Notes: generated by a model not told the origin, from the sequence alone. A stretch of DNA of 64,000 nt from JAEUHO01 sp046350655 (GCA_046350655.1 JAXMAB010000005.1:668947-732946); one strand, 5' to 3'. Shown: positions 26,409-38,204, counted from the first letter of the stretch. A program made the numbers and translations.

Positions 26409-27758
26409 ATGAGCCGGCTCCTCGGGCTCGTCGGCTTCCTCGGGCTGGTCGGGCTCGTGGGGTGCGAACGCTGCGGCGCCCGCGTCCGGATGGAGCCGGT
26501 CGGCGATCGGGTGAAGCGATCGGTCGCGATCTGGCGCGAGCGGCGATCGGAACGGTCGGACCGCGCCGGCCCGGAGCCGGACCTCGTACGCCGCGCGCGC
26601 GCCTTCTACGAGGCGCCCCCGTCCGTCGTCGGCGTCGAGTGGCGGCTGGACGGTCGGTTCGGCCCGGCGCTCCCCGCCGACCTCGGCGGTTCCGGGCAGT
26701 TCGTCACCCACGTCGGCCGGTTCGGCACCGTCTCGACGTACCGTGAACGCGTGGGCGGCAGCGACCGCCCCGCCGCGGTCGCCCAGCATCGCCGGTGGGC
26801 GGCGGGCGTCGCCGTCGACCTGATGATCGGGTGGATCGGATGGGAGGCGGCACGGCGCGGCGCGGCGGAGGACCCCGCGGTGCGGGCGGCGATCGAGGGC
26901 CTCGACGGGCGCGGGCGGCAGGACGTCGAGGACCTCGCGGCCACCGCGCCGCAGGGCGGACCGGCGCTCGTCGAGTTCCTGACGCGACGCGGCTACCTCC
27001 CGTCGGTCGCGGTCGCCGAACCCGCGACGACCGACGCGCTGACCGACCTCGGCGGCTTCCTGCGCATGTGGGTGAACGTCGCCTCGGGTCGCGACCGCGC
27101 GGAGGCCCTGCCGCGGGCGCTCTCGTTCCTGGCCGGTCCGGAGGCCGAGGCGTCGTGGAAGCGCTTCGCATCGGAGGCGCCGCTCGCGCACCGCGCGCGC
27201 CGCGACCTCGACGCCCGTCCCCGCCCGACGCGCTCGCCCCCCGCCGAACCGTCCGACGACCGCACGCTGCCGACGCCCTGGGAGCTCGTCGCACTCGACG
27301 TGCTCGGCTACGACCTGATGCTCGAGCAGCACCACGCCACCATCGAGCTCGTGACGGGCGCGGAGCCGGTCGATACCGACGGCGCGTACGACCCCGGGAC
27401 GCGGACGATCACGTGGGCCCGCGCGCCGATCCCGACCGAGTACGAGGCCGGCGTCGTGCACTACGCGACGTGGGCGACGCCGGACGAACCCGCCCAACGG
27501 GCCGCGCTCGGGGCCGTGTTGTTCTCCGGCGCGGACCTCTTGCAGTACGAGAGCAACCGAGCCGTCCTGCCGGAGGCCCGTCGGCAGGCTTGGGACGCGG
27601 CGCTCGACGCGGCCTTCGCCGCCCCCGGCGACCGGCGCGCCCACCTCGTCGCGCTGCGTCGGGCGCCCTTCGACGACGACGACGGGGAGCACCTCCGTGA
27701 CCTCGTCGTCCGGGCGTACGACCGCCACCTCGGCAAGGAGGCCGGCCGCGTCCGGTGA
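26409..27758 (+). CDS. Putative lipoprotein, 449 residues
   Basis: Signal sequence MSRLLGLVGFLGLVGLVGC with lipobox LVGC (Cys19). The mature protein is largely helical and soluble and I recognise no family. Visible features are an ARAFYEAPPSVVGVEWRLDG segment near 85, a helical block EFLTRRGYLPSVAVAEP and an acidic C-terminal helix (FDDDDGEHLRDLVVRAYDRHL). The start is the second in-frame ATG, chosen because it opens the signal peptide. The gene is enclosed by the 38-bp direct repeats at 26254 and 27757 and ends within the second. Confidence 0.6.
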   Translation: MSRLLGLVGFLGLVGLVGCERCGARVRMEPVGDRVKRSVAIWRERRSERSDRAGPEPDLVRRARAFYEAPPSVVGVEWRLDGRFGPALPADLGGSGQFVTHVGRFGTVSTYRERVGGSDRPAAVAQHRRWAAGVAVDLMIGWIGWEAARRGAAEDPAVRAAIEGLDGRGRQDVEDLAATAPQGGPALVEFLTRRGYLPSVAVAEPATTDALTDLGGFLRMWVNVASGRDRAEALPRALSFLAGPEAEASWKRFASEAPLAHRARRDLDARPRPTRSPPAEPSDDRTLPTPWELVALDVLGYDLMLEQHHATIELVTGAEPVDTDGAYDPGTRTITWARAPIPTEYEAGVVHYATWATPDEPAQRAALGAVLFSGADLLQYESNRAVLPEARRQAWDAALDAAFAAPGDRRAHLVALRRAPFDDDDGEHLRDLVVRAYDRHLGKEAGRVR

Positions 27759-27776
27759 CGCGAGGCCCGGCCCGCG

Positions 27777-28121
27777 TCAGGCGTGACCGGTGGGGCGGAC
27801 GTGGACGCGCTCGCCGTGCAGCAGCGCGGGGCAGCCCTTCGCCAGCGCGACCGCCGCGTTCATGTCGGGCACCTCCACCACGAACCAGCCCGTCAGGACG
27901 TCCATCGTCTGGCTCGAGAGCGCGGTGTCGATCGCGCCGCCGTGTTTGCCCGTCAGCACCGTGATCGGGCCGCCGACCGCGTTCCCGCCGACGAAGACCT
28001 TGCGGGCCTTGAGGTCCTCGACGTACGCGCCGTAGAGCGCGAGGAACTCCTCCTGCCGCGGCTTCGGCAGCCGCGCCCACGCGTGGTCGTCTTCGTACAT
28101 GAGGATCGCGAATCGCGGCAT
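27777..28121 (-). CDS. YCII-related domain protein
   Basis: A 114-residue YCII/DGPF-type protein: FAILMYEDDHAWARL at the start, a conserved Asp/Gly-rich middle (GAIDTALSSQ) and the ferredoxin-like fold end (VVEVPDMNAAVALAKGCPAL). The small alpha+beta family often accompanies ECF sigma factors; none is adjacent here. The ATG at 28121 aligns with the family N-terminus. Its last codons lie inside the 38-bp direct repeat. Confidence 0.82.
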   Translation of the reverse strand: MPRFAILMYEDDHAWARLPKPRQEEFLALYGAYVEDLKARKVFVGGNAVGGPITVLTGKHGGAIDTALSSQTMDVLTGWFVVEVPDMNAAVALAKGCPALLHGERVHVRPTGHA

Positions 28122-28296
28122 CGAGGGGCTCCCGCCGCCGATCCTGCCACACCCCGAGGGGCCCGCCCCCGCGCGGGCCTCGCGTCCCGCCCCCCCGACC
28201 GACCCAGCACACGGTCGCCCCAGGACACGGCGAGCCCAGGACACGACCGGCCCCGGACATGACGCGCCTCGAGGGCGTCGCGCGCCGGACAGGGAA

Positions 28297-28329
28297 GGGG
28301 CCGCGTCGCCCGACGGACGACGCGGCCCC
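28297..28329 (-). terminator. Hairpin terminator downstream of the arginine decarboxylase gene
   Basis: GGGGCCGCGTCG (28297-28308) is a perfect 12-bp inverted match to CGACGCGGCCCC (28318-28329) with a 9-nt loop, starting about 35 bp after the speA stop. On the minus strand it is followed by TTCCCTGTCC, a weak T-rich tail. Confidence 0.6.
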
Positions 28330-28362
28330 GGGGAACGGCGGCGAGCGCCGCGACGCCGGGTG

Positions 28363-29907
28363 CTACTGCGAGAAGTCGAGATACGTGTAGGCGTCGAGCG
28401 CCTCCTTGTACTCGTCCACGATCGACTGGGCCTGCGCCTTCGTGAGCTTCTTGTCGCGGACCGCGGCGCGCGTCTGCGCCTCGACGGCCTTCGCGAGGTC
28501 GTCGGGCTCGTAGGAGAAGAGGCGGATGACGTCGCGCGCCCGGTCACCCGGCTGCGTCGCGAGGATGCGGACCGCCTTGCCCGGCCCGACCGCCACGTGC
28601 GCCTCGTCGACGATGCCGAAGAGGTTGTGGTAGTCGCCGAGCACGTCCTGGTAGGCGCCGATCATGAGGATCGCGACGTAGTAGGGCTTGCCGTCCTGCA
28701 CGTGGAGGTCGAGGTGGTCCTTCACGTCGCGGAGGTCCACGAAGCGGTCGACCTCGCCGTCGCTGTCGCACGTGACGTCGCAGAGCGTCGCCGGGACCGT
28801 GGGCTCGTCGCCGAGCCGGTGGATCGGCACCACGGGGAACAGCTGGTCGAGGGCCCACGAGTCGGGGATCGACTGGAAGACCGAGAAGTTGGCGATGTAC
28901 TTCGTGATCAGCTTCTTCTCGAGGTCCTCGAACTCCTCGGGGACGAAGCGGTCCTCCTTGGCGAAGCGGACCGCGGTGCGCGCGATCGCGTCGTAGAGGC
29001 GCTCGCCCAGCGCGCGCTCGCGCAGCGAGAGGTAGCCGAGGTCGAAGAGCCCGTAGAGCTCCTCGCGCTTCTCGAGCGCGTCGTGGTAGTACTCGCGGTG
29101 GTTCTTGCGGGTCATCCCCTCGAGGATGTCCTTCATCTCGCGCAGCACGTCGTGCACGTCCTGCGGGACCATGAGGTCGGCCGCCTCGGCGGGCGTGGCG
29201 TTCTGCCCGCGGACCTCGCAGACGAGCATGGCGTGGTACGCGACGAGCGCGCGCCCGGACTCCGACGCGATGGACGGCTCCGGGACGCCCTCGGCGCCGC
29301 AGATCTCGCGCACGATGTACACGACGTCGTTCGCGTACTCCTGCAGCGTGTAGTTCATCGACGCTTCGTACGTCGTCTTGCTGCCGTCGTAGTCGACGCC
29401 GAGGCCGCCGCCGACGTCGAGCACCTCGAGCGGCGCGCCGGCCGCGCGGAGCTTCGCGTAGACGCGGGCGCCCTCCTTCACCGCGGCCTTGATGCGCTTG
29501 ATCTCGGGGATCTGGCTGCCGACGTGGAAGTGGACGAGGCGGAACGAGTTGAGGGCGTCGCCGCGCTTCAGCAGCTCGATGGCCTCGAGCACCTCCTGCG
29601 TGGTGAGGCCGAACTTGCTGGCCTGGCCGCCGGACTTCTCCCACTTGCCCGAGCCGCGGGCGTGGAGGCGGATGCGCATGCCGATCAGCGGTTGGACGCC
29701 CACCTCCTTGCTCACGCGGAGGATGAGCTCGATCTCCTGCGGCTTCTCGACGATGAGGAAGACGCGCTTGCCCATCTCGACGCCGCGCAGGGCCATGCGG
29801 ACGTAGGGCGCGTCCTTGTAGCCGTTGCAGATGATGAGGGCGTCGGGGGCGAGCTTGTGGGAGAGCGCGACGGCGAGCTCGGCCTTGCTGCCGGCCTCGA
29901 GGCCCAT
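28363..29907 (-). CDS. speA: Biosynthetic arginine decarboxylase, lacking its N-terminal part
   Basis: 514 residues matching SpeA from the conserved GLEAGSKAEL to the C-terminus (FSQ end). The PLP-phosphate and substrate-binding blocks are present: VHFHVGSQIPEIKRIK, LDVGGGLGVDYDGS, ESGRALVAYHA, NFSVFQSIPDSWALDQLFP, CDVTCDSDGEVD and MIGAYQDVLGDYHNLFG. The first ~130 residues are absent, including the catalytic PLP lysine of the YPVKVNQ motif. In their place the sequence runs into G/C homopolymers and the next gene. With the ATG at 29907 the product would be inactive. Either the gene is broken or the assembly is wrong at 29908-29999. Confidence 0.9.
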   Translation of the reverse strand: MGLEAGSKAELAVALSHKLAPDALIICNGYKDAPYVRMALRGVEMGKRVFLIVEKPQEIELILRVSKEVGVQPLIGMRIRLHARGSGKWEKSGGQASKFGLTTQEVLEAIELLKRGDALNSFRLVHFHVGSQIPEIKRIKAAVKEGARVYAKLRAAGAPLEVLDVGGGLGVDYDGSKTTYEASMNYTLQEYANDVVYIVREICGAEGVPEPSIASESGRALVAYHAMLVCEVRGQNATPAEAADLMVPQDVHDVLREMKDILEGMTRKNHREYYHDALEKREELYGLFDLGYLSLRERALGERLYDAIARTAVRFAKEDRFVPEEFEDLEKKLITKYIANFSVFQSIPDSWALDQLFPVVPIHRLGDEPTVPATLCDVTCDSDGEVDRFVDLRDVKDHLDLHVQDGKPYYVAILMIGAYQDVLGDYHNLFGIVDEAHVAVGPGKAVRILATQPGDRARDVIRLFSYEPDDLAKAVEAQTRAAVRDKKLTKAQAQSIVDEYKEALDAYTYLDFSQ

Positions 29908-29999
29908 GCCGCGGGGGGGGGGGGGCGCGCCCCCCCGCCCTGGCGCGCCGGGGGGCGGGGGCGCGGGGGGCCCCGGCGGGCCCGGGGAGGGGGCCGCGG
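29908..29999. other. Low-complexity G/C tract replacing the speA 5' region
   Basis: About 90 bp made almost only of G and C, including a run of thirteen G, a run of seven C and several runs of five or six. No other intergenic interval in the window looks like this. It abuts the exact point where SpeA homology stops and the stop codon of the GreA gene begins. It looks like a deletion scar or an assembly or polishing artefact. Confidence 0.6.
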
Positions 30000-32192
30000 T
30001 CAGGCGATGCCGTTCGCGATCTCGAGGACGGTGTACGCGTGCGTGTCGCCCATGAGCTCGAGGGTGACCGTGTCGCCCTTCTTCTTGCCCATGAGGGACT
30101 GGCCGAGCGGCGTCTGGTAGTTGATGACGTGCCGGGCGACGTCCACGTCGGGCGGCCCGAGCAGCGTGTACGCGACCTCGGCGCCGGCCGCGTCGCGCAG
30201 GCGGACCTTGCTGCCCACGCTGACCGAGTCGGTCCGGACGATCTCCGGGCGGATCGGCCGCGCGAGCGCGATCATCGTCTTCAGCATCGTGCTGCGCGCC
30301 GCGAGCATGCTCTGCTTCTCGCGGGCCGCGTGGTACTCGGCGTTCTCCGAGAGGTCGCCGAACTCGCGCGCGCGCTGGATCTCGGCGGCGTTGGCCGGCA
30401 TGTCCTCGTGGAGGATCTTGTCGTTCTCCTTGCGGAGCCGCTCGAGCCCGGCCGCGGTCATGTAGATCTCGGACGGCGGCGCCTCGCCCTGCGGCTCGGC
30501 CTTCGCGGCCGCGAGCGCGGTCGGGTGGGCCCGCAGGACGCAGTCCTCGAGCTTCTCCTTCGGGCGCGGCTTCAGGCCCTGGTTGCGCTCGAGGAGCCGC
30601 AGCAGGTGCCGGGCGCCCTCGACGTCGGTCGCGGCCATCGCCTCGACCATGAGCCGGCAGTTCTTGTCGGTGAGGAGCGCGGAGAGCGCGTCCGCCGCGG
30701 CCATGCGCTTCGGGTCGCCGACGCGCTTGCCCTCGTACGCGACGCGGTCGAGCACGCGGAGCGCCTGCTCGGTGACCTTGTACGGGTCGGCGGGCCGGTT
30801 CGGCCACCGGCCCCGCAGGAGCGAGCGCGTCGCCCAGTCGTACAGGCGCGGGCGCGCGGGCGGGTCGGCGAAGACGGGCCCGAGGAGCTTCTCGAGCGAG
30901 ACGTGGTCCTTCGCGGCGAGCGACTCCTCGGCGTAGACGTCGGCGAGCACCGGGTCGTCCGACAGCGAGAGGTCGAGGAGCAGGGCCGGCCCGTCGTTCG
31001 GGCGGGTGCGCCAGAGGGCCTTCGCGGCGGTCGCGCGCGGACCGTCGTCGGCGAGGCCGCGCAGGAGCGGCCGCGGGTCCGGGGCGGCCATCAGCGTCGG
31101 GCCGAGGGCGGCGACGGGGTCGGAGCCGTCGAGCTCCGCCACGAGGAGCGTCCACGCGACGCGGCCGGCGACGTCGGCGAGCGGCGTCTCCTCGAGGTGC
31201 TTCTTCGCCTGCTGGGCGAGGAGGTTGCGGGCGCCGGCGTCGGTGCCGGCGATCTTCGCGAAGTCGCGCAGCGTCGCGCGGCGCGCCGGGGCGTCCTTCG
31301 CGAACGACATCTGGCGCATGAGCAGCGAGACGAAGTCGGCGGTGCCGCCCTCGGTGTGGACGAGGCGCGGGTCGGTGCCGGGCCCGATGGTCCACGACGG
31401 GTCGAGCGTCGCCTGCTTCTTCGCCTCCTTCCACCAGCCGGCCCAGGCCGTCTTCTCCATCGCGTCGGGGACGAGCACGTCCTTCACGTGGCGGAGCGGC
31501 GCGTCGCCGCCGAGGCGGTGGATGGCGCGGCGGAGCACCTCGAGGGGCTGCGCGACGGCGAGCTTCTTCAGCTCGTCCTTGCGGTAGGCCGCCATGACGC
31601 GGAGGTCCTGCTCGGGCAGGCGCTCGAGGAGGTCGGCGGCGGCGAGCAGGTCCATCTGGTGGCCGCGCTTGCTGACGAAGTCGATGACGCAGCGGCCGCG
31701 GTCCGGCAGGTACTCGGCGATCTGGCCGATGCCCCAGCCGGTCTTGTGGAACACGTACGCGCCCGGCTCGAGCCGGAGGTAGCGCTCGAGGGCCTCGGCC
31801 TGCTTGGCGAGCTCGCTCGCCGTGCCGCCGACCACGCCGCTCTTGTCGAGCAGGGCCTCGACGTCGGCGCGGGTGGCGTAGGCCTTCCGCGTGGCGTCGG
31901 CGAGCGCGGTCCGGAGCGTCCCGTCGTCGGGGGCGATCTTCGCGAGGCGGACGTAGAGGCGGACCAGGTCGCGGTCGCGGTTCTTGTCCTTGAGCGCCCC
32001 GGCGACCATCCACAGGAGCACGCCGGCCTGCCGTCGCCCCCCGGCCTTCTCGGCGATCCCGTCCGCGGCCTTCAGGAAGCCGTCCACGTTCCCGGAGTCG
32101 CGTTCGAGGAGCTCGAGCCACAGGCGCTCGGCGGCATCGCTGTCCTTGGCGCGAATCGCGCGTTCCAGCTCGTCCCAACGGGAGTCGGCCAC
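30000..32192 (-). CDS. GreA/GreB-family transcription elongation factor with a long N-terminal extension
   Basis: A 730-residue protein whose last ~155 residues are a full GreA. The coiled coil is present with the acidic tip (REFGDLSENAEYHAAREKQ near 605-620), the Asp/Glu pair that reaches the RNA polymerase active site for transcript cleavage. The C-terminal domain (VSVGSKVRLRDAAGAEVAYTLLG and LMGKKKGDTVTLE) is also complete. The first ~570 residues are a helical, repeat-like domain (HEAT/TPR-like segments, e.g. PLEVLRRAIHRLGGDAPLRHV) with no motif I can name; GreA itself is normally about 160 residues. It probably docks the factor to another complex. Confidence 0.87.
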   Translation of the reverse strand: MADSRWDELERAIRAKDSDAAERLWLELLERDSGNVDGFLKAADGIAEKAGGRRQAGVLLWMVAGALKDKNRDRDLVRLYVRLAKIAPDDGTLRTALADATRKAYATRADVEALLDKSGVVGGTASELAKQAEALERYLRLEPGAYVFHKTGWGIGQIAEYLPDRGRCVIDFVSKRGHQMDLLAAADLLERLPEQDLRVMAAYRKDELKKLAVAQPLEVLRRAIHRLGGDAPLRHVKDVLVPDAMEKTAWAGWWKEAKKQATLDPSWTIGPGTDPRLVHTEGGTADFVSLLMRQMSFAKDAPARRATLRDFAKIAGTDAGARNLLAQQAKKHLEETPLADVAGRVAWTLLVAELDGSDPVAALGPTLMAAPDPRPLLRGLADDGPRATAAKALWRTRPNDGPALLLDLSLSDDPVLADVYAEESLAAKDHVSLEKLLGPVFADPPARPRLYDWATRSLLRGRWPNRPADPYKVTEQALRVLDRVAYEGKRVGDPKRMAAADALSALLTDKNCRLMVEAMAATDVEGARHLLRLLERNQGLKPRPKEKLEDCVLRAHPTALAAAKAEPQGEAPPSEIYMTAAGLERLRKENDKILHEDMPANAAEIQRAREFGDLSENAEYHAAREKQSMLAARSTMLKTMIALARPIRPEIVRTDSVSVGSKVRLRDAAGAEVAYTLLGPPDVDVARHVINYQTPLGQSLMGKKKGDTVTLELMGDTHAYTVLEIANGIA

Positions 32193-32320
32193 GGGTTCCT
32201 CCGCAGGGTGCGGGATCGACGGCAGGGGAAAAGACGTCCGACGGCTCCGGAGAGCCGCCTACCCCCAGCGACGACCGCCGGCGGCTCGTTGCCGAGTCCG
32301 CCGGCGGTGGTCGTGCGTCT

Positions 32321-32395
32321 GGTACGCCCTAAGGGAATCGAACCCCTATCTTCGGCTCCGGAGGCCGACGCTCTATCCGTTGAGCTAAGGGCGCT
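32321..32395 (-). tRNA. tRNA-Arg (anticodon CCG)
   Basis: The minus strand folds into a cloverleaf. Acceptor GCGCCCT pairs with AGGGCGT, the D-arm is GCTC/GAGC, the anticodon stem TCGGC/GCCGA encloses CTCCGGA with anticodon CCG (decodes CGG), and the T-arm contains TTCGATT. The 3' A-CCA is encoded (complement of 32321-32324). It lies between the GreA gene and the M16 peptidase gene. Confidence 0.96.
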
Positions 32396-32584
32396 TGGGG
32401 TAGCCGTAGGAATGCCACGGGGGGCCGACCCTGGCAAGGTCCGCCCCCCCTGTACGGCCGCCGGCGCGCGGCGCGGGCCCGGGCGCGGCCCCGCCGGACG
32501 CGCCGGGCGCCCGGCGACGACCCCGGCCCGACCGGGTGGCCCCGGCCTTCCCCGGCGTCGGGGCCGGCCCGGGCCGTCGGCCGG

Positions 32585-35455
<2,871 letters not shown>

Positions 35456-35486
35456 GGAGGGCTCCGATCGGGGCGGAAGGGGGCGT

Positions 35487-35525
35487 GGGACCGCGAGGCC
35501 CGGCGGCCGCCGGGCCTCGCGTCCC
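35487..35525. repeat. Inverted repeat between the RluB gene and the M16 gene
   Basis: GGGACCGCGAGGCCCG (35487-35502) and CGGGCCTCGCGTCCC (35511-35525) form a hairpin with an 8-nt loop; same arms as at 20364 and 23559. It sits in the 82-bp gap between two co-directional genes. Confidence 0.7.
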
Positions 35526-35537
35526 GGGAGGAGGACG

Positions 35538-36674
35538 CTACTCGTAGACGCGACGCGGCGGCGCGTCGTCGCCCGGGCCGCGGTCGTCGCCCGGGCCGGG
35601 GCCCGGGCCACCGTCGCCGCCGGGCCCACCGCCGCCGAACCCGCCGCGGGGCGGGCCGTACGGACGGCGCGGGCCGCCGAAGCCGCCGCCGCGCGGTCCC
35701 CGGGGGCCGCCGGGGCCACGCGGTCCGCCGAAGCCGCCCCCGCGGGGGCCGTCGGGCCCGCCGCCGAAGCCGCCGCCGCGGGGACCCCGTCCGCCGCCGG
35801 CGCGCTTGGGCCGGAACGGCCGACCGACGCGCGGGGGCTTCGCCGGGAGCTCCGCGTCCCACGCGTCCTTGTTGGCGCGGTAGAGCGCCTCGGCCTCGCC
35901 GACGAACGCGAGGTCCTTCGGCGTCAGCTTCACGTACGAGCCGAGCGGCAGGTCGCCGAGCTCGAGGGGGCCGAGCTTCACGCGGGTGAGGCGGCGGACC
36001 TGGAGGCCGACGCGCGCGAAGATGCGGCGCACCTCGCGGTTGCGACCCTCGAACAGCGTGATCTCGACGAGCGTCTCGTTGCGCTTCGGGTTGCGCGCGA
36101 TCGCGCGCACGCGCGCGGGCGAGGCCTTGCCCTCGGAGAGCCACACGCCGGCCTCGACCTGGGCCAGCATCTCGCGGGTCATCTCGCCGCGCACGACGAC
36201 GTGGTACGTCTTCTCGATGCGGTAGCGCGGGTGGCAGATGATGTTCGTGATGGCGCCGTCGTTCGTCACGACGATGAGGCCCGTGCTCTCGGCGTCGAGG
36301 CGGCCCACGGTGTAGACGCGGTGCTTCTCGTCGCGGACGACGTCCACGGCGCGCATGCGGCCGCGCTCGTCGGAGTTGGTGCAGATGACGCCCGCGGGCT
36401 TGTGGAGCAGGTAGTAGACCTTCTCCTCCGCGGCCACGCGCTCGCCGTCGAGCAGGATCTTGTCGTCGGCCGGGTCGACCTTGGTGCCGAGCTTCGTGAC
36501 GACCTTGCCGTTCACGCTGACGCGGCCCTGCTCGATGAACGTCTCGCACTCGCGGCGCGAGCCGGCGCCCGTGGACGCGAGGTACTTGTGGAGCCGGACG
36601 CGGCCCGACGCGTCGACCTCGTCGTCCCCGTCGGGCGCGCGGTCCGGGGTCCCTTCGGCCTTCTTGCTGCTCAC
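35538..36674 (-). CDS. RsuA/RluB-family pseudouridine synthase with a Gly/Arg-rich tail
   Basis: A 378-residue enzyme: S4 RNA-binding domain (about 26-75, VRLHKYLASTGAGSRRECE) followed by the pseudouridine synthase domain with catalytic Asp127 in GRLDAESTGL and the family blocks YLLHKPAGVICT and FEGRNREVRRIF. It isomerises uridine in 23S (RluB-like) or 16S rRNA; the sequence best fits RluB. After residue 285 comes a ~90-residue tail of GGGFGGP and RGGG-type repeats absent from the E. coli enzyme. The start is the GTG at 36674 after GGAAGGAA. Confidence 0.92.
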   Translation of the reverse strand: MSSKKAEGTPDRAPDGDDEVDASGRVRLHKYLASTGAGSRRECETFIEQGRVSVNGKVVTKLGTKVDPADDKILLDGERVAAEEKVYYLLHKPAGVICTNSDERGRMRAVDVVRDEKHRVYTVGRLDAESTGLIVVTNDGAITNIICHPRYRIEKTYHVVVRGEMTREMLAQVEAGVWLSEGKASPARVRAIARNPKRNETLVEITLFEGRNREVRRIFARVGLQVRRLTRVKLGPLELGDLPLGSYVKLTPKDLAFVGEAEALYRANKDAWDAELPAKPPRVGRPFRPKRAGGGRGPRGGGFGGGPDGPRGGGFGGPRGPGGPRGPRGGGFGGPRRPYGPPRGGFGGGGPGGDGGPGPGPGDDRGPGDDAPPRRVYE

Positions 36675-36872
36675 GATCGGTTCCTTCCGCCCCGGGCGCC
36701 GTCACGGCGATCGGGGGCCACCCCCGCGGTCCTCCGGCGGTGAGGCCGGTCTCGCAGCCGCGGCGGGAAGCGCGGGTGCGTCGGGCCGGAGTCTAGCGGC
36801 CGGCCGGGGGAGTGACGCGGCGGGCCCGCAGCGGCGAAGGGCCCGTCCCGTCGGGGCCCGACCGGACGGACG

Positions 36873-38204
36873 TCAGCGGACGCCGGAGAGGCGAGGGCTG
36901 CGGGGCGGCGGCGGGGGCGGCGGCTTCGCGGGTGCAGTTGCCGGGGGCGGGGTGCCCGTGGCCGACGCACCGGGGGCCTGGTTCGCGGGAGCCGGGGCCG
37001 CGGGAGCCGCCGGGGCGGCCGGCGCGGGAGGAGGAGGCGGCGGCGGGTTCGACGGACGCGGCGTCTCGACCGGCAGCCCCGCGACGGGCGAGGGCGGGGC
37101 CGGATCGTGGAGGACGGGGTCCTGCGGCACCAGCGGGGGCGCGTCGGTCGGCGCGGGCGCGACCGGGGGCGCCGGAGGGGGCGCGGGCGGAGGGGGCGGA
37201 CGGAGCGGATCCGCCGTCGGGTTCGTCGGGCCGGGCACCGGGAGGGTCGGGAGCTTCGGGGCGTCCGCGGGGACGCCGGGGAGGTCGTCCTCGCCGAGGA
37301 CGGCCGGCGGCGGCGCGGCCGGCGCGGGCGGGGCCCCCACCGTGCCGGGCCGCGGGCCGGCGGGCGTGGCGCCGGGGCCGGCCGGGGCCGCGTAGTCGCT
37401 GCCCGGGAGCGCCTCGTCGGTGGTGACGGCCGGCGGCGCGGCCCCGTCGGTCGCGGCCGTCGGCTTCGCGCCGGTCAGCTGCCCGGGCGGCGGCGCGGGC
37501 GACCGCGTGCCCCCGAGGATCGGCGCGCCGCCCTCGACGCCCGCCGCCTCCTTCGCGCGGCCCGCGTTGCGCAGCAGGTCGGCGAGGCGCTTGCGGACCC
37601 GGAGGGCGTACGTGTCGTCGAGCGTCATCTCGCCGAGCGCGGCGCGGTAGTGCGACTCGGCGTTCACGAGGTCGCCGGCGCTCGCGTAGCCGTCGCCGGA
37701 CTTCACGAGCTCGACGACGCGGCGGCCGAGCGTGGTCGGCGTGACGCGGAAGCCCTTGATCTCGATCCAGGGCCGCTCGCGGTACACGTCCTTCACGAGG
37801 CCCGTGATCTCGATGCGCGTGAACGGCGCGAGGCGGGAGAGCTCGGGGCCCTGCGGGTGGTCGCGGCGGAGGTAGAGGTACGGGAAGTCGTCGTCGAGGA
37901 ACGCGCGCTGCTCCCAGAGCGGCGCGCCGTCCTTCCACGCGGTGAAGTTCAGGAACTTCTCGGCGTGGAACGACGTGAAGTACGGCGAGAAGACGTTGTC
38001 GGGCGCGTGGAAGATGCACGCGAACGTGACGATCTTCCCTTCCCAGCGGCGCGGCTCGGCGATGAGGTCGGCGAGCGGGACGGGTTCGCCCTTGTCGAGG
38101 TCGTCCCACCAGCCGGCGGCGGCAGGCGACGGCGCGGCCCCGTGCGACAGGCACGCGAGGCCCAGGGCGAGCGCGAGGCCGACGGCGGAGGCGGAGCGGC
38201 GCAT
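36873..38204 (-). CDS. Exported Pro-rich protein, 443 residues
   Basis: A signal peptide (about 1-27, VGLALALGLACLSHGAAPSPAAAG) precedes a globular domain to about residue 200, with a strand-rich OB-fold-like segment (WEGKIVTFACIFHAPDNVFSPYF, FTRIEITGLVKDV, PWIEIKGFRV). A TPR-like helix pair follows (SAGDLVNAESHYRAALGEM). From about 215 to 443 the chain is almost entirely Pro/Ala/Gly with clustered PPPP and PAAPAAPA. No catalytic motif is visible. The ATG at 38204 opens the signal peptide, and the frame beyond it crosses dispersed repeats. It probably spans or decorates the envelope. Confidence 0.7.
   Translation of the reverse strand: MRRSASAVGLALALGLACLSHGAAPSPAAAGWWDDLDKGEPVPLADLIAEPRRWEGKIVTFACIFHAPDNVFSPYFTSFHAEKFLNFTAWKDGAPLWEQRAFLDDDFPYLYLRRDHPQGPELSRLAPFTRIEITGLVKDVYRERPWIEIKGFRVTPTTLGRRVVELVKSGDGYASAGDLVNAESHYRAALGEMTLDDTYALRVRKRLADLLRNAGRAKEAAGVEGGAPILGGTRSPAPPPGQLTGAKPTAATDGAAPPAVTTDEALPGSDYAAPAGPGATPAGPRPGTVGAPPAPAAPPPAVLGEDDLPGVPADAPKLPTLPVPGPTNPTADPLRPPPPPAPPPAPPVAPAPTDAPPLVPQDPVLHDPAPPSPVAGLPVETPRPSNPPPPPPPAPAAPAAPAAPAPANQAPGASATGTPPPATAPAKPPPPPPPRSPRLSGVR

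Noticed and set aside
36675..36872. Additional gene or strong terminator between the RluB gene and the Pro-rich gene
   Set aside because: Only a weak GGGCCC-type inverted repeat is visible near 36840, with no T-run and no open frame of protein-like composition.
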